64,000 nucleotides of DNA from Culex pipiens pallens (lineage: Eukaryota; Arthropoda; Insecta; Diptera; Culicidae). How positions within the stretch are numbered: position 1 is the first letter of the stretch; every line of letters starts with the position of its first letter. Shown here piece by piece: positions 36,427 to 47,323 of the stretch. The notes beneath the pieces are model-generated. The model saw only the letters and a list, made by a program, of their open reading frames with translations, searched no databases and was not told where the DNA came from. Location: NCBI RefSeq assembly GCF_016801865.2, contig NC_068939.1:140683821-140747820 (forward strand), read 5' to 3'. A program made the translations under genes and the position numbers.

Positions 36427-37353
36427 TAGGGTAGAGTAGTCATCAATGAGACACGGGGAACAATGATAAAATGGCTCTCACAAGTCGTAGTTTCAATCAA
36501 TCAGGCTCATATTTGGGGGAAAGGTGTGCCTACTAGATACACATCTGCCATAATAGTGGCTTTGGCTATAGGCGCTCCCTTGAAAAGTTATTCATAAGTG
36601 TTTGATTCTGGAGTGTGAAAGTAAATTATGGACAAAACATACTTTTTCGCTCGTAGGCTGCCATTTACACCAAAACTAATATTTCTTCAAATTTTTTTTC
36701 GACGTTCCATAGGGATTAGTTGGACTACAATGTCCTTTCATTAGGTTTGGCCAAAATTTAGAATATACCCAGAATCCAGGGTTGTCACATTGTTCCCCAC
36801 TCATTTCAGCCCATGGGTAACAATGAGACACTTCGATTTTTCTTCATTAAACTTTTCAAAATCCTTGTAAATCTTTTAAAACATGGATTGAAAGTGATTT
36901 TTGGCATATTTATGGAGTTTTAACTTCATTTAACCAAGCATACAAAGTTATTTGATATAAATATATGGATTTTACAAAATTCAAATACTTTTTAGTATAA
37001 CCTTTGTTAATTAAACTTTCATGTTGGCAAAATTACACTAAAATGTTCAAGGCAAATCACCTGCTATGGAACAATACAAAAACATGATGTTTTACTAGAA
37101 AAGTATTGATTTTCATAGAGTGTCTCATTGTTCCCCAGCTGTCTCATTGTTCCTGCCTAGTGCGTCTACAATGAGACAGTTGAATAACTCTGGCTGTAGA
37201 TGTCGGATTGATCTCATATTTTGGTCAATGTTAGAACACATTAAAAGAAAGAAAATGTAACAAAATGCTCATTAAAACATGCTGATGAAAAAATTAGAAA
37301 AATCGTTGAAAGTTGAAAACCAAAAGTGTCTCATTGATGACTACTCTACCCTA
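36427..37353. mobile_element. TA-flanked MITE with GGGAACAATGAGACA words (copy B)
   Basis: Inverted copy of 11071-11980, similar along its whole length, with ends TAGGGTAGAGTAGTCATCAA and TTGATGACTACTCTACCCTA more intact than in copy A. The word occurs at both ends and in several internal places in both orientations. Confidence 0.85.
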
Positions 37354-37790
37354 CTCAATGGGCCCAGAAACATTTCTCAAAAAAGAATTCATCGAAATAA
37401 TGATCTGAATATCAAAAACATTGCGGTTTTTGGGAAAGGGGTGTGCAATTTCATCTGAAAATATCCCAAATTTCCAATAAAACCTTTAAAACTTTTTTCT
37501 CTTATTTTCAACATTTTGCGTGCTTCAGGCAAAATGTTCCCTGCATTATTTCCCATTAGAAATGAATGATAAATCATGTCCATGTAGACTTATAACAATA
37601 CTAAATTGAAATAGTTCAAAAAAGTTCAAAAACTTGAAATTAGGATAACTTTAATTTTTCCCGAACAAAGATCTTCGTTCACCCTGCAAATGAACGGGGA
37701 TGTTCCACACTTTCATATGTATAATATAATATTATGACAGTTTTCTTGCTATTTCTCAAAAAATACTACCCCCCTGAAAAAGTCCCCGTG

Positions 37791-39177
37791 AAGGCCCATG
37801 AATTAAAATGTTTCATATTTTTTTTATTTGAGGCGTTGGAAATGGTAAAGGATTCCAAACTAATTTTAGATTTTATTCATTTATTTATTTATTTATTTTT
37901 GAATCAATCAAAAATACATTTTTGTTTTTAATTTTAAGTACGGACTCGAGATCAGACACTAAAATTGCCAAAGTTTCACGAAAATCGAAAATTGGTATGG
38001 AACGCTTTTCAAAAATGTAAAAATATCATGTTATTGAGAAGAGTTATATTGTTTGGAAGAATCTTAAAGTAAGAATCCATTGTAATTTAAGAAATTTTGC
38101 TAAAACCAACTCTTTGGCATTTTAAATCCTATTTTCGGACAGCTTTCTCCTATAATCCTCTTCAGTATCATCAAACAAACTGACGCTCATGCCGTCATAA
38201 CAAGTGTGTCTGTTGGTGGATCCAGTTCGCTGACTTTTATCATTCCATTTTCAGTGTGGCGAGCATCAACCACTTACACTAGCTCACAAACTTTATGCAG
38301 GTCGGAAATCTCTTGACCTTTAAAAACATTTTTTAATTCATGATAATATTTAAGTCAATCATCAAACGATGAAAATATATAAATAAATAAAAACACGGTT
38401 TGTTTAGTTGACCATTCTGTGCATTGTTCTGAAGTTTGGTTAAATTTGGTTGCTGGAGTCCAGAGTTATAATTACAAATGTTTACGGTAGTCGAGCTTGT
38501 ACTAGTATCAAACGCGTTCTGACATGAAATTCATTTGGCCAAATGTCGCACTTTCATCAATTTTCAGGCTGTGTGAAAATAGCAAGACAAGATTGAGGAT
38601 CTTTCATATGAAAAGTGAAAAAAACGTACGGAGTTCTTTCGATTTTTATTGAATATCTCAGGATTAAAATCGAATTTTGGGGATCTGTGATGGTTAAAAG
38701 GTGAGGTATTGTGAGCTACACAAAATGGCATACTTAACTCAATTTGGCTCAAAATCGACTAGTTTGCACGACAGCGACGAAATGTTGACTTTGTTTTTTA
38801 TCTTCTTCAAAATATTTTGTACCCCAGTGTTATCGACGTTACCGACGACTGGTTTACGAGATACCATGTAATGCAGCGATGACCATTCCCGGCCCGATAT
38901 CAAGAACGAACTCCCGTTTTCGACATTGGCTGCATAAGACTTGCTCCAGAGAGAGAGAGAGATATGAAGTGAGGGAGAGAGTGAGTGTGATACGGGTACC
39001 GTTTTGACCCATTTTTTCCCAGTGAGATATTATACCGATTGGGTTTGTGGATCCAAACGTGATTGTGGAAGATGACCAACCAGCACACGTGTGTAAATAT
39101 TACTGGTGAGTGAGAGAGTAAGAGTCGGAGAGAGAGTGCGACTGGGGAGAGGATTAAATTTCCAAGTGATGAAAACA
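37791..39177. other. No gene; AT-rich, then GA-rich microsatellite DNA
   Basis: 38160-38550 and 38760-38960 are of mixed composition. (GA)n-type tracts occur at 38950-38980 and 39110-39140 (GAGAGAGAGAGA, GTGAGAGAGTAAGAG). Minus-strand open frames here are by-products of the CT-rich strand. Confidence 0.4.
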
Positions 39178-40819
39178 TACAGTCATGGCTCGGTTTAGCA
39201 CCGCATATGGGGGATGCAAAACCGAGGCTTGCATAACCGAGGCACAGAGCTTAAGGGATTTTGGCTATATGGGAGACATTGGCTTTAATCGTACGAAAAA
39301 TCATACAAACATAAAAAAATTATAGTGTTTTGTAATCGGGATGATGTCAGCTATCCATTAAAATTATTATTTCATGAAAATGTTCACAAAAATACGTATT
39401 TTTCCTGTATTTTGAATATGCATTTTTTTCTCTAAATAAACCAAAAATATATTGTTATTGCAATATGGGTATCAAATGATCAGGTTTTTTTTTCATAAAT
39501 TTTGGATGTAATAACAACATTTTTAGAAAATACTCAAAATTTTCACAAAACTACGTCTTTTTGAAAAAATCTCCAAATTTAAATTTTTACAATATGGGTA
39601 TCAAACGATCGGGATTTTTTCATACATTTCGAATGTAATATTATTTTTAGAAAATACTCAAAATTTTCACAAAACTACGTATTTTCTTATGAATTACTCA
39701 AAATTTCCGTTTTTACAATGTGGGTATCGAACGATCGGGATTTTTTCATACATTTCGAATGTAATAACAATATTTTTTGAAAACACTCCAAATTTTCACA
39801 AAACTACGTATTTCCGAAAAAAAATACTCAAAATTTCCGTTTTTACAATGTTGGTATCAAACGATCGGGATTTTTTCATAAATTTCGAATGTAATAACAT
39901 TTTTTTTTTTGAAGATACTCCAAATTTTCACAAAACTACGTATTTCCTAAAAGAATACTCAAAATTTCCGTTTTTACGATGTGGGTGTCGAACGATCGGG
40001 ATTTTTTCATATAATTCGAAATACGTAGTTTTGTGAAAATTTTGAGTATTTTCAAAAAAATATTGTTATTACATTCGAAATGTATGAAAAAATCCCGATC
40101 GTTTGATACCCACACTGTAAAAACGGAAATTTTGAGTATTTTATTCGAAAATACGTAGTTTTGTAAAAAATTAGAGTATTTTCTAAAAATGTTGTTATTA
40201 CATTTGAAATGTATGAAAACACTCCGATCGTTTAATACACATATTGTAAAAATTGAAATTTTGAGTATTTTTTCGAAAATACGTAGTTTTGTGAATATTG
40301 TGAGTATTTTCTAAAAATGTTGTTATTACATTCGAAATGTATGAAAAAATCCCGATCGTTTGATACCCATATTGTAAAAATTTAAATTTTGTGTATTTTT
40401 TTCGAAAGAACGTAGTTTTATGAAAATTTGGAGTAGTTTCCAAAAATTTTGTTACTATATCCGAAATGTATGAAAAAACCTGATCATTTGATACCCATAT
40501 TGCAATAACAATATATTTTTGGATTCTTTAGAGAAAAAAATGCATTTTCAAAATACAGGAAAAATACGTATTTTTGTGAAAATTTTCATGAAATAATAAT
40601 TTTAATGGATAACTGACATCATCCCGATTCCAAAACACTATAATTTTTTGATGTTTGCATGATTTTTCATACGATTAAAACCAATGTCTCCCATATAGCC
40701 AAAAACCCATAAGCTCTGTGCTTCAGTTAAACACTGGGCCGTGCTTAACCGAGGCAGCTGAACGGTGCAAAACCGGGGCAGTGCAAAACCGAGGCGTGCA
40801 AAACCGAGGCATGACTGTA
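39178..40819. mobile_element. Giant foldback (about 800-bp arms) built of mirrored 130-bp units
   Basis: The ends TACAGTCATGGCTCGGTTT and AAACCGAGGCATGACTGTA are inverted and TA-flanked. Almost the whole element is an imperfect palindrome centred near 40018. Each arm holds four units of about 126-131 bp, marked by CGATCGGGATTTTTTCAT at 39606, 39732, 39862 and 39993 and its complement near 40092, 40220, 40350 and 40479. The word AAACCGAGGC recurs at both ends (five to six times at the right). Open frames such as 39689-40036 only reflect the unit repeat. Confidence 0.82.
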
Positions 40820-41591
40820 ATCAGTCTGATTGCAGTTGAAAACGAGGAGAAAGATTGAAAAAAGCAATTTAACTCATGCCTTTCAGTTGATGGTTCCTCG
40901 GTAAAGAGATTGTGGAAACAAGCAAGTGTTAAAAACATGATAATAATTAACAATTACAACGTACAGCTTTGACTGATAACACCTCAACATAACAATCAAA
41001 ATTGCACCCCAATTAACAGCATTTAAATGTCTTCCGGGAGGCAGACGGAAGAAATGTTCGTCGTAAAAAGCTTAATCCCAAGATTTATGGAATTGTAGGT
41101 AGAAATTTGGTAAAAATAACCCATTTTGCTTTGCAAATTTACATTCATCAGATAATGATAGTAAATAAGTGAATAAGTCTCCGAATTGTTTTCCATTGAT
41201 TTCAACTATTTTTTTTTTTTTTGTTAATTTTAAGTGATTTAAAAATGCAAAGTAAATTGAATTGATTACCGTTGTTTCAATGAAATATGCAACGCATTTA
41301 AAATCCTGAATTTGTTTTGGGCTTTGAGCGATGGTAACAAAATCATATGAAAGGTTTCAAATGTTTAAAAGGTGTTCCTTTTTAAAGACTTAGTCATGTT
41401 CCAGTCTCTTTCATTTAAACAAAATTTGATGCCAAATTTCTAAACAGTCCCAAAAAACCAAACAAAACGCAAAAAACATCGCGTTCACCTACTAGTCAAT
41501 TTGTTTTCGTGCCATCAAAATAAACCAGTTTAATTAAATTTCCTTTTTTTTCACCTCTCTCTCTCTTTTTCCTCACTTTTCCAGCATTCAA
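40820..41591. other. No gene; spacer before the plus-strand gene
   Basis: AT-rich with a T tract near 41209. No motif that I can call a promoter. Confidence 0.4.
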
Positions 41592-42415
41592 AGCACCACC
41601 AACATTGAACTTGAATTAGTCCGGCGGCGGCCATCCGAACCGATCGAAGAGCTCTCTTTCCACTCCCCATTAATGATCCGGTAATCTGATTGTTTTCATC
41701 GCACTTACTACGCTAATTGAACTTGCATCACACGGCTGCTGATATTACCTGGATCTTCAGCAGCACACCTTTCGGCCACGATTTGACCTCGCAAACGTGA
41801 AAACATCGTCCGAAAATACGAAAATAAAAGGAGCAAATTAGCACGATACACGCAGGCTGGAAAAACTTGCCGATTTTCCTAGCCCACCGGCGCCAGATGC
41901 CGGGCGGGAAATCGAGCAAAACCTAATGGGAACAACCGCCGGAAGAGTGAGGGGAATCTTCGGCTGCTGGTGAACCGTTAAATTGCGAGCCAATTTGCCG
42001 GATTGGTTCGATTCGATAGCAACTCGATCGGAAAACAAACCAACCCGTGAGATTCAATCGCGCGCGTGAATTGATTTGGGAGTGTGCGAGTGTTTGTGTT
42101 TCGTGTGATGTTTTTACTGGCCCGGAAAAAATATGTGTGAACGTGACCCAATTACGACCGTGGCCGCGCCCCCCTCGGCCACATTCCAGGCTGTTTGCTC
42201 AGGAAATTGACCATCCCAAAAATCTACAGCGAAAAATGAACCACCTTGCCCACCACAAGTGAAAACAGTGCCAAGTGACTTGAACGCCATGCCGTGCGCC
42301 GCAAGTGACGAACCCGAAAATGTGAGGTGCTGCTGGGGGCAAAATCGCGTGTGACAATTACCAGAATCAACCAGAGGAAAACAACATAAGAGAGTGTCAA
42401 AGTGTGACAAAGAGC
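41592..42415 (+). promoter_or_regulatory. Probable 5' UTR and promoter-proximal region of the plus-strand gene
   Basis: Base composition rises sharply (GGCGGCGGCC, CCGTGGCCGCGCCCCCC). A good acceptor-like site (CTCACTTTTCCAG at 41571-41585) could bound a 5' UTR exon. From about 42040 the sequence is rich in GTGTG/GTGAAC-type motifs typical of insect leaders. At least two upstream ATGs (42236, 42288) precede the main start and could dampen its translation. The transcription start is not defined. Confidence 0.45.
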
Positions 42416-42594
42416 ATGGTGACGTACAACATGGACGGGCACCACCATCCGCAGCGCATGAGCCGACCGCGGCGCGGTTCTAGCGTGTCGTCCGGCTTCC
42501 GGCTGCTGGACGCGGACCAGCTGGACGCGATGTCCAGCGTGAGCCGCAACTCGATCTGCAAGCTGCGCATCGACGCCATGTTTGACGATACGAG
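42416..42594 (+). CDS. First coding exon (exon A) of an unidentified plus-strand gene
   Basis: ATG followed by 59 codons and two bases of the next, ending at a consensus donor (ACGAG|GTGAGT). The protein starts MVTYNMDGHHHPQRMSRPRR, continues with a serine-rich stretch and GFRLLDADQLDAMSSVSRN, and ends SICKLRIDAMFDDT. GC-rich codon use contrasts with the AT-rich flanks and supports coding. I do not recognise the protein. The ending LRIDAMFDD resembles QIERMFND in the exon at 61.8 kb, suggesting alternative first exons of one gene. The following intron is at least 18 kb if the exon at 60.86 kb is the next one. Confidence 0.6.
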
Positions 42595-43740
42595 GTGAGT
42601 GCGCAGGGAGGTGGAATAATAAATTAAATTTTGAAGTTTCAGGGATGTGCGTTGTTGTTGTTGGTGGAAGGGTGTCTCTTTGGGTTGACAAACGCATAGC
42701 TGGTTCGGGAAAGGTACTTCGTTTTCAATGCTAATGAATTATCTTTAAAAAACTAGACAAAATATCACCTGACAAAGGAAGAATAATTTTATTGATTTCA
42801 GCCTTTGCTTGTTACTACTGTTCGAAATATATCGTTGTATTTCTGTTTCATAGACGTTTGCCGATTTTGGGCAAAATCATTTAAAAATCAAAACAATTAG
42901 TAATATTTTTGCTCTATTCAAACAACATTTCTAGATGTTTCCCGCATCAAACTCACAAAAGATGGCTGAACATGGTCCATTTTGTCCCATTAGCTGTTCT
43001 GCATTTTTTTCTCAAAAAGTTGACCGATTGTTAATATGCGATTTATAGCTCTTAATTTTAACGTAAAAGCAGGAAAAAAGTGTTATTTTTTAAATAATTT
43101 AGAATCGGTAGGTTTTTTTAGGGTGAAAAACGTAAAACTTCAAAACCTTAAAAATTCAAATTCCACAATCAAAAAATTCAAAGAAATCATATTTTGAAAT
43201 TATGATTTCGTTGAATTTTTTGAATAAGTAAAATTTAAAAAAATGGTAAGTCGAAAATTTCCATGTCCAAATGCCTAATGTAAAAAAATCGCAACAGATC
43301 TATTATTCGAAGACCTATTATCCGAATACCTCGTTCAAATTTCGAATCTGTAAATCCTCTAAATTTGAATTTCCTAACCTAATATATGACTCCAAAAATG
43401 TGTATTTTTCATGATTCGAGATAGTGGCATTTAAGAATTTAAGAATTTAAGAATACCGTCAGTGGGGGTAAGACTGAAATGATTTTTTACGGATTTTACC
43501 ACTTCTTAGGTTCTTTTCATTGAAACTAAATTCTGTTAGAAGGGTTGTGTAGGGGACATCCTAAGTTGACTTAGCTGAAAAAATCTCGTTTCTAGAACAA
43601 ATCCTGTAATTCTAGCATCTATCTAAAGTTGAGGCACGTTTTGGCCAAAAATTACCTCTCAAAAAATCAACTTTTTAATAATTTTGTTGGATTTGCTTAA
43701 AAAGTACCCAAATGTTTGAAAATCTCTATTTCAAACATTG
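42595..43740. other. Start of a long intron; no other feature
   Basis: AT-rich. At 43454 a solitary TACCGTCAGTGGGGGTAAGA looks like one end of a MITE whose partner end I cannot find. Confidence 0.4.
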
Positions 43741-44310
43741 TACACGGAGAAAAAAGAGTTCCCATAATCGTGAACAAGCGTTCATGAAAATGGGAACCTA
43801 GAACAAAGTGTTCAAATCCCATGGTACGATTTTGAAAACCGTACCATGAAAAAAATAAAAAATGACCCTTCTGGGTCAATGTAGATTCAAAAAGGACATT
43901 AAATTTCCCATAAAATGACATGTTCCATAAAAAATTACAGTCGAGTAACGGAAAATGGGAAAATTTTCAAAACGTTTTTAGTGTTTTTTTTTTTCGATGA
44001 AAAATACGTTTATTCGGAATTCTGATTACGCCATCAAATCAGGCGTCTAATTTTACATAAAAGTCCCTTTGACACTAGATTTCTATCTCATCACCGTTTC
44101 AGGCTGCAAATTATTGAAAAACACCTCTTTTTTCGCATGTTCAAAAATGGAAGGGGTCGTACCGCCCCTCCGTCACGAGATATCAAAAAACGGACCTCGG
44201 ATTCGTGATCAGGGACAAAAGTTACCCCTTAGGACAAAGTTTCACGCAAACCGAAGAGGGGTCGGGGCAACTTTTCCGGATTTCGTGTGAGTTGGTAGAG
44301 AATTACCCAT
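43741..44310 (+). repeat. Interspersed repeat S, full-looking copy
   Basis: Runs from TACACGGAGAAAAAAGAG to GTAGAGAATTACCCAT. It shares ATGACATGTTCCATAAAAA, CAGGCTGCAAATTATTGAAA and CGGACCTCGGATTCGTGATC with 54800-55505, and the reverse of these with 60057-60545. An inverted pair GTTCCCATAATCGTGAAC/GTTCATGAAAATGGGAAC lies near the left end. Non-coding. Confidence 0.65.
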
Positions 44311-44561
44311 CTAGTAATAATAAAATATCAAAATGAATACAACTACATTGTATTAAAATGGCTAATTTCACCCAACTACCAAATTTGATGAAAGCGTGTA
44401 CTCTACATCCATCACACCAACTTTGCAGAACTCAATTAGATCAAATCTGTAATATTTGCGATCAAAAACATCGTCAAAAACTTTTTTTTTCGCGAAAATT
44501 CCGCTGAGGCAGTCTTAAAAAAAAGGCTTTCGGTAGCAGCAACTACAGATTTGTTCAAATC

Positions 44562-46140
44562 AAATTGTTTGGATGACATCACAGTTCTTTGTGCTCCGCG
44601 AAAAATCCGTTTTCACGTTGCGATCGTACCGTCAAGTCGCGAGTTAGTGTGTCCGCGATGCGGAAAGGCGCTTCGACCCACCGCAACCCGTTTTTAAACT
44701 CGGGCCATTCGCGGAACTCGTCTCCCGGACGAGTGACAAAATGTTCCACATCGAACAACCAAACAAGCCAATCTGCCATCTTGTCTGCACTTGATGGATT
44801 AGACTCCACCAAACTTCATCCTCTGTACCAGCCCAGAAGTCCGACAACAACGACCTTGAAGTCCAGTCACCCGAAAATTCAGCGCCAGCCAAACAAAAGG
44901 CTAGCCGTCTGCCGCCAATACACAATGTTGGTATGGATATACCTTGAACAATAACAGTGCTCAATAAAGCCGGTGTCCAACTGAGCGACACTGTCCAGTA
45001 TCTGCTCAAGCTGACAAAAACCTCTGTTCAGCTGATGGCAAAAACTAAAGATGTTTTTTCTGCGGTGCTATCAGCGCTGAAGAAAAACAACATTAATTTC
45101 TTCACCTACAACGTGGCTGAAGACAATCCTACCAAGATCGTCTTACAAGGACTGCCAGAAATCAGCATCCCAGATCTGAAGGAGGAACTGGAGCTAATTA
45201 ATATTACCCCCCGGGACATCAAGCTACTTCACAAATCCAACGAACATGATTACGCGCTCTACCTTCTTTACTTCACCAAGGGAACGGTGAAACTGCAAGA
45301 CCTACGCAAGGTGAAATCCATCTTCCATGTTGTTGTCTCGTGGAGATATTTCACTAGGCGGCCTACGGACGCGGCCCAATGTCACCGGTGCCAGCGATTC
45401 GGGCATGGTTCTCGGAACTGTAATCTTCCGCCAAAATGCGTAAAATGTGGGGAGTCCCATTTTACCGACAAGTGCTCGTTGCCGCAGAGAGCGAACCTCG
45501 GAGTTGGGAACAATGCAGAGGTTCACAAACTGCTTGTCAAATGTGTGAACTGTAAAGGTAATCACACAGCAAATTACCGTGGATGCACCGCCAGGAAGGA
45601 ATACCTCGAGAAGCTGGAGAACAATAAAAAGAAGAAACCAGCCAACTCAACGCAGGGATCTGCTGGGAAACCAAATCCACCCGGGTTTCGGACGTACGCT
45701 AACGTCACTGCTGGAAACACAGCACAGGACGGGGTAGCTGATGGTGATCTCTTCACGATCACGGAATTTCTCGCCCTCGCGAGAGAAATGTTCACTCGCC
45801 TTCGTGGTTGCCGAAATAGGGAGCAACAGTTCATAGCCTTAGGGGAACTTATGACGAAATACGTGTACTCAGCCTGAGTTTTACAACTGTGATTTAACAT
45901 TTAAGCTTCCTTCTCCTATCCCCCATCTTTAACAAGTGAAGTAGGTTTTTTGCTTGATTTTCCTGCTTTTGTTTATTCTTTGCTCCTATTTATAAAATCG
46001 CATATTTAATTTTCTAAGCAATAATTCATAGCTGTAAGGAAATCCAAAGCTCTATTTTGTCAACAAATTGAACTCATTGTACATTGCTAACTGGTGAAAT
46101 AAAAATTGAATTGAATTGAATTGAAAAAAATTGTTTGGAT
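44562..46140 (+). mobile_element. ORF1-only non-LTR retrotransposon with perfect 13-bp TSD
   Basis: AAATTGTTTGGAT at 44562-44574 and 46128-46140 flanks an insert of about 1.55 kb. Inside are a GC-rich leader, a Jockey-type ORF1, about 230 bases of 3' UTR and a tail of TTGAA repeats followed by A. No ORF2 lies between the ORF1 stop (45877) and the tail. The exact TSD and 5' leader suggest a near full-length copy, so the absence of ORF2 is a property of this element, not the result of 5' truncation. Confidence 0.85.
44948..45877 (+). CDS. ORF1 (gag-like, three zinc knuckles) of the ORF1-only element
   Basis: About 309 codons open after an in-frame TGA at 44945, so the true start lies further left or has been lost; a second TGA in this frame at 44792 and similarity-like sequence in another frame suggest a damaged N-terminal part. 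Order of parts: a helix-rich N-region, a domain like the PRE_C2HC region of Jockey ORF1 (FFTYNVAEDNPTKIVLQGLP), then knuckles CHRCQRFGHGSRNC, CVKCGESHFTDKC and CVNCKGNHTANYRGC, a basic linker, and a C-terminal helix. In this family the protein coats element RNA. It ends at TGA directly before the 3' UTR. Confidence 0.78.
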   Translation, partial: TITVLNKAGVQLSDTVQYLLKLTKTSVQLMAKTKDVFSAVLSALKKNNINFFTYNVAEDNPTKIVLQGLPEISIPDLKEELELINITPRDIKLLHKSNEHDYALYLLYFTKGTVKLQDLRKVKSIFHVVVSWRYFTRRPTDAAQCHRCQRFGHGSRNCNLPPKCVKCGESHFTDKCSLPQRANLGVGNNAEVHKLLVKCVNCKGNHTANYRGCTARKEYLEKLENNKKKKPANSTQGSAGKPNPPGFRTYANVTAGNTAQDGVADGDLFTITEFLALAREMFTRLRGCRNREQQFIALGELMTKYVYSA

Positions 46141-46281
46141 CATCTAGACATTCTTACAAATCCCTGGCAACAAGAATTGAGTGGTTGAGTTATGCCCGAG
46201 AACCAGCGAATTGAATTTGCCGTTCCAACATTTTCGGATGCTTGGGCGTCCGTGTAAGTTGGACATGCGTTGGGCGTACAC

Positions 46282-47313
46282 AGTAAAAAAAGTCATATCT
46301 GATCAACTACCTGTACGTGCTGGCGTCCCTCAAGGAAGCATTTTGGGTCCAATTTTATACAATATTTTTACTTCTGACTTGCCTGATTTGCCCCCAGGAT
46401 GTCAGAAATCACTTTTTGCTGATGACACAAGCATCTCCGCCAAAGGCAGAAGCCTTCGTGTCATCACAAGAAGATTACAAAAAAGCTTGGATATTTTCAA
46501 TTCTTATTTGAAAGAATGGAAAATAACTCCAAATGCTGCAAAAACTCAACTTATTATTTTCCCTCACAAACCAAGGGCTGATTTTCTTAAACCAAAAAGT
46601 CATCACATTATAAAGATGAATGGGGTAAATTTAAAGTGGGAGGATCAAGTGAAATATCTTGGACTTGGTTTTGACAAAAACCTTACTTACAAGGATCACA
46701 TTGAAAGTATCCAGGTTAAATGTAACAAATATATTAAATGTTTGTATCCACTTATAAACAGGAATTCTAGACTTTGTCTCAAGAATAAACTGTTAATTTA
46801 TAAACAAATTTTCAGACCTGCCATGCTTTATGCTGTGCCGATCTGGACAAGCTGTTGCTTAACCAGGAAGAAAAAACTTCAGAGGATTCAGAACAAAATT
46901 CTGAAAATGATTCTGAAACTTCCTCCCTGGTTCAGCACCAGTGAACTTCATCAATTAGCCGAAATTGACACTTTGGATGTTATGTCCAATAAGATAATTG
47001 ATGCATTTCGACAAAAATCATTGCAGTCTTCAGCTGCATTGATCCGCTCTTTATATAGTTTATAAGTTAGTTTTAAGGTATCCCTTTTTCCCTTTTATAC
47101 ATGTAGGACCTCCTACATTTGAAATCACTGAATAGCGAAAGCTACAATATTTCATGAATAAATGAAAGTTGCTAGTATTTAAAATTGAGGTGAAAAGTCA
47201 TCGTTTGTGATTGGACACTCAATAATATTTTAACTGAATGAATGTACACGGAAAAGAAATTTGAATAAATATAAATTAAAAAAAAAAAAAAAAAAAAAAG
47301 TAAAAAAAGTCAT
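46282..47313 (+). mobile_element. 5'-truncated Jockey-type LINE with 15-bp TSD and poly(A)
   Basis: AGTAAAAAAAGTCAT at 46282-46296 and 47299-47313 flanks the insert. It starts inside the reverse transcriptase, continues to the ORF2 end at 47065, and has a 230-base 3' UTR (GGACCTCCTACATTTGAAAT) and a long A tract. The same 3' UTR occurs at 55037-55250. It landed about 150 bases downstream of the ORF1-only element. Confidence 0.87.
46299..47065 (+). pseudogene. Reverse transcriptase C-terminal half (ORF2 fragment)
   Basis: Coding similarity begins exactly at the insertion junction with SDQLPVRAGVPQGSILGPIL, the RT block with the PQG motif, followed by SLFADDTSISA (the catalytic F-A-D-D), the KTQLIIF and VKYLGLGFD blocks of LINE thumb regions, and the terminal R-P-A-M-L-Y-A...W region. 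The frame is intact to its stop, about 255 codons. Upstream in-frame codons back to 46181 are host sequence and chance. It lacks the endonuclease and the first RT blocks, so it cannot work alone. Confidence 0.85.
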
Positions 47314-47323
47314 GGTAATATTA

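Larger units (their letters stand above)
35297..37790. mobile_element. Long foldback element with about 450-bp arms, carrying two nested insertions
   Basis: The left arm (35297-35750) and right arm (37355-37790) are inverted copies: AAATAGCAAGAAAATTGTCAT against the reverse of TGACAGTTTTCTTGCTATTT, GGAACATCCCCATTCATTT against GAACGGGGATGTTCC, and GACATGATTTATC against its inverse. Between the arms sit a second foldback (35763-36420) and a MITE (36427-37353). No coding sequence; short frames in the arms are mirror images and meaningless. Confidence 0.75.

Noticed and set aside
39689..40443. 115- and 81-codon proteins with repeated FHKTTYFRK motifs
   Set aside because: Translations of the 130-bp satellite unit in both arms; mirrored on opposite strands and damaged in neighbouring units.
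44589..44954. 121-codon plus frame in the ORF1-only element leader
   Set aside because: It lies in a different frame from ORF1 and looks like leader or frameshifted ORF1 N-terminus, not a separate protein. The overlapping minus frame at 44644-45009 is a shadow.
46181..46296. N-terminal extension of the RT frame
   Set aside because: It lies left of the insertion junction and TSD, so these codons are host sequence in chance frame.
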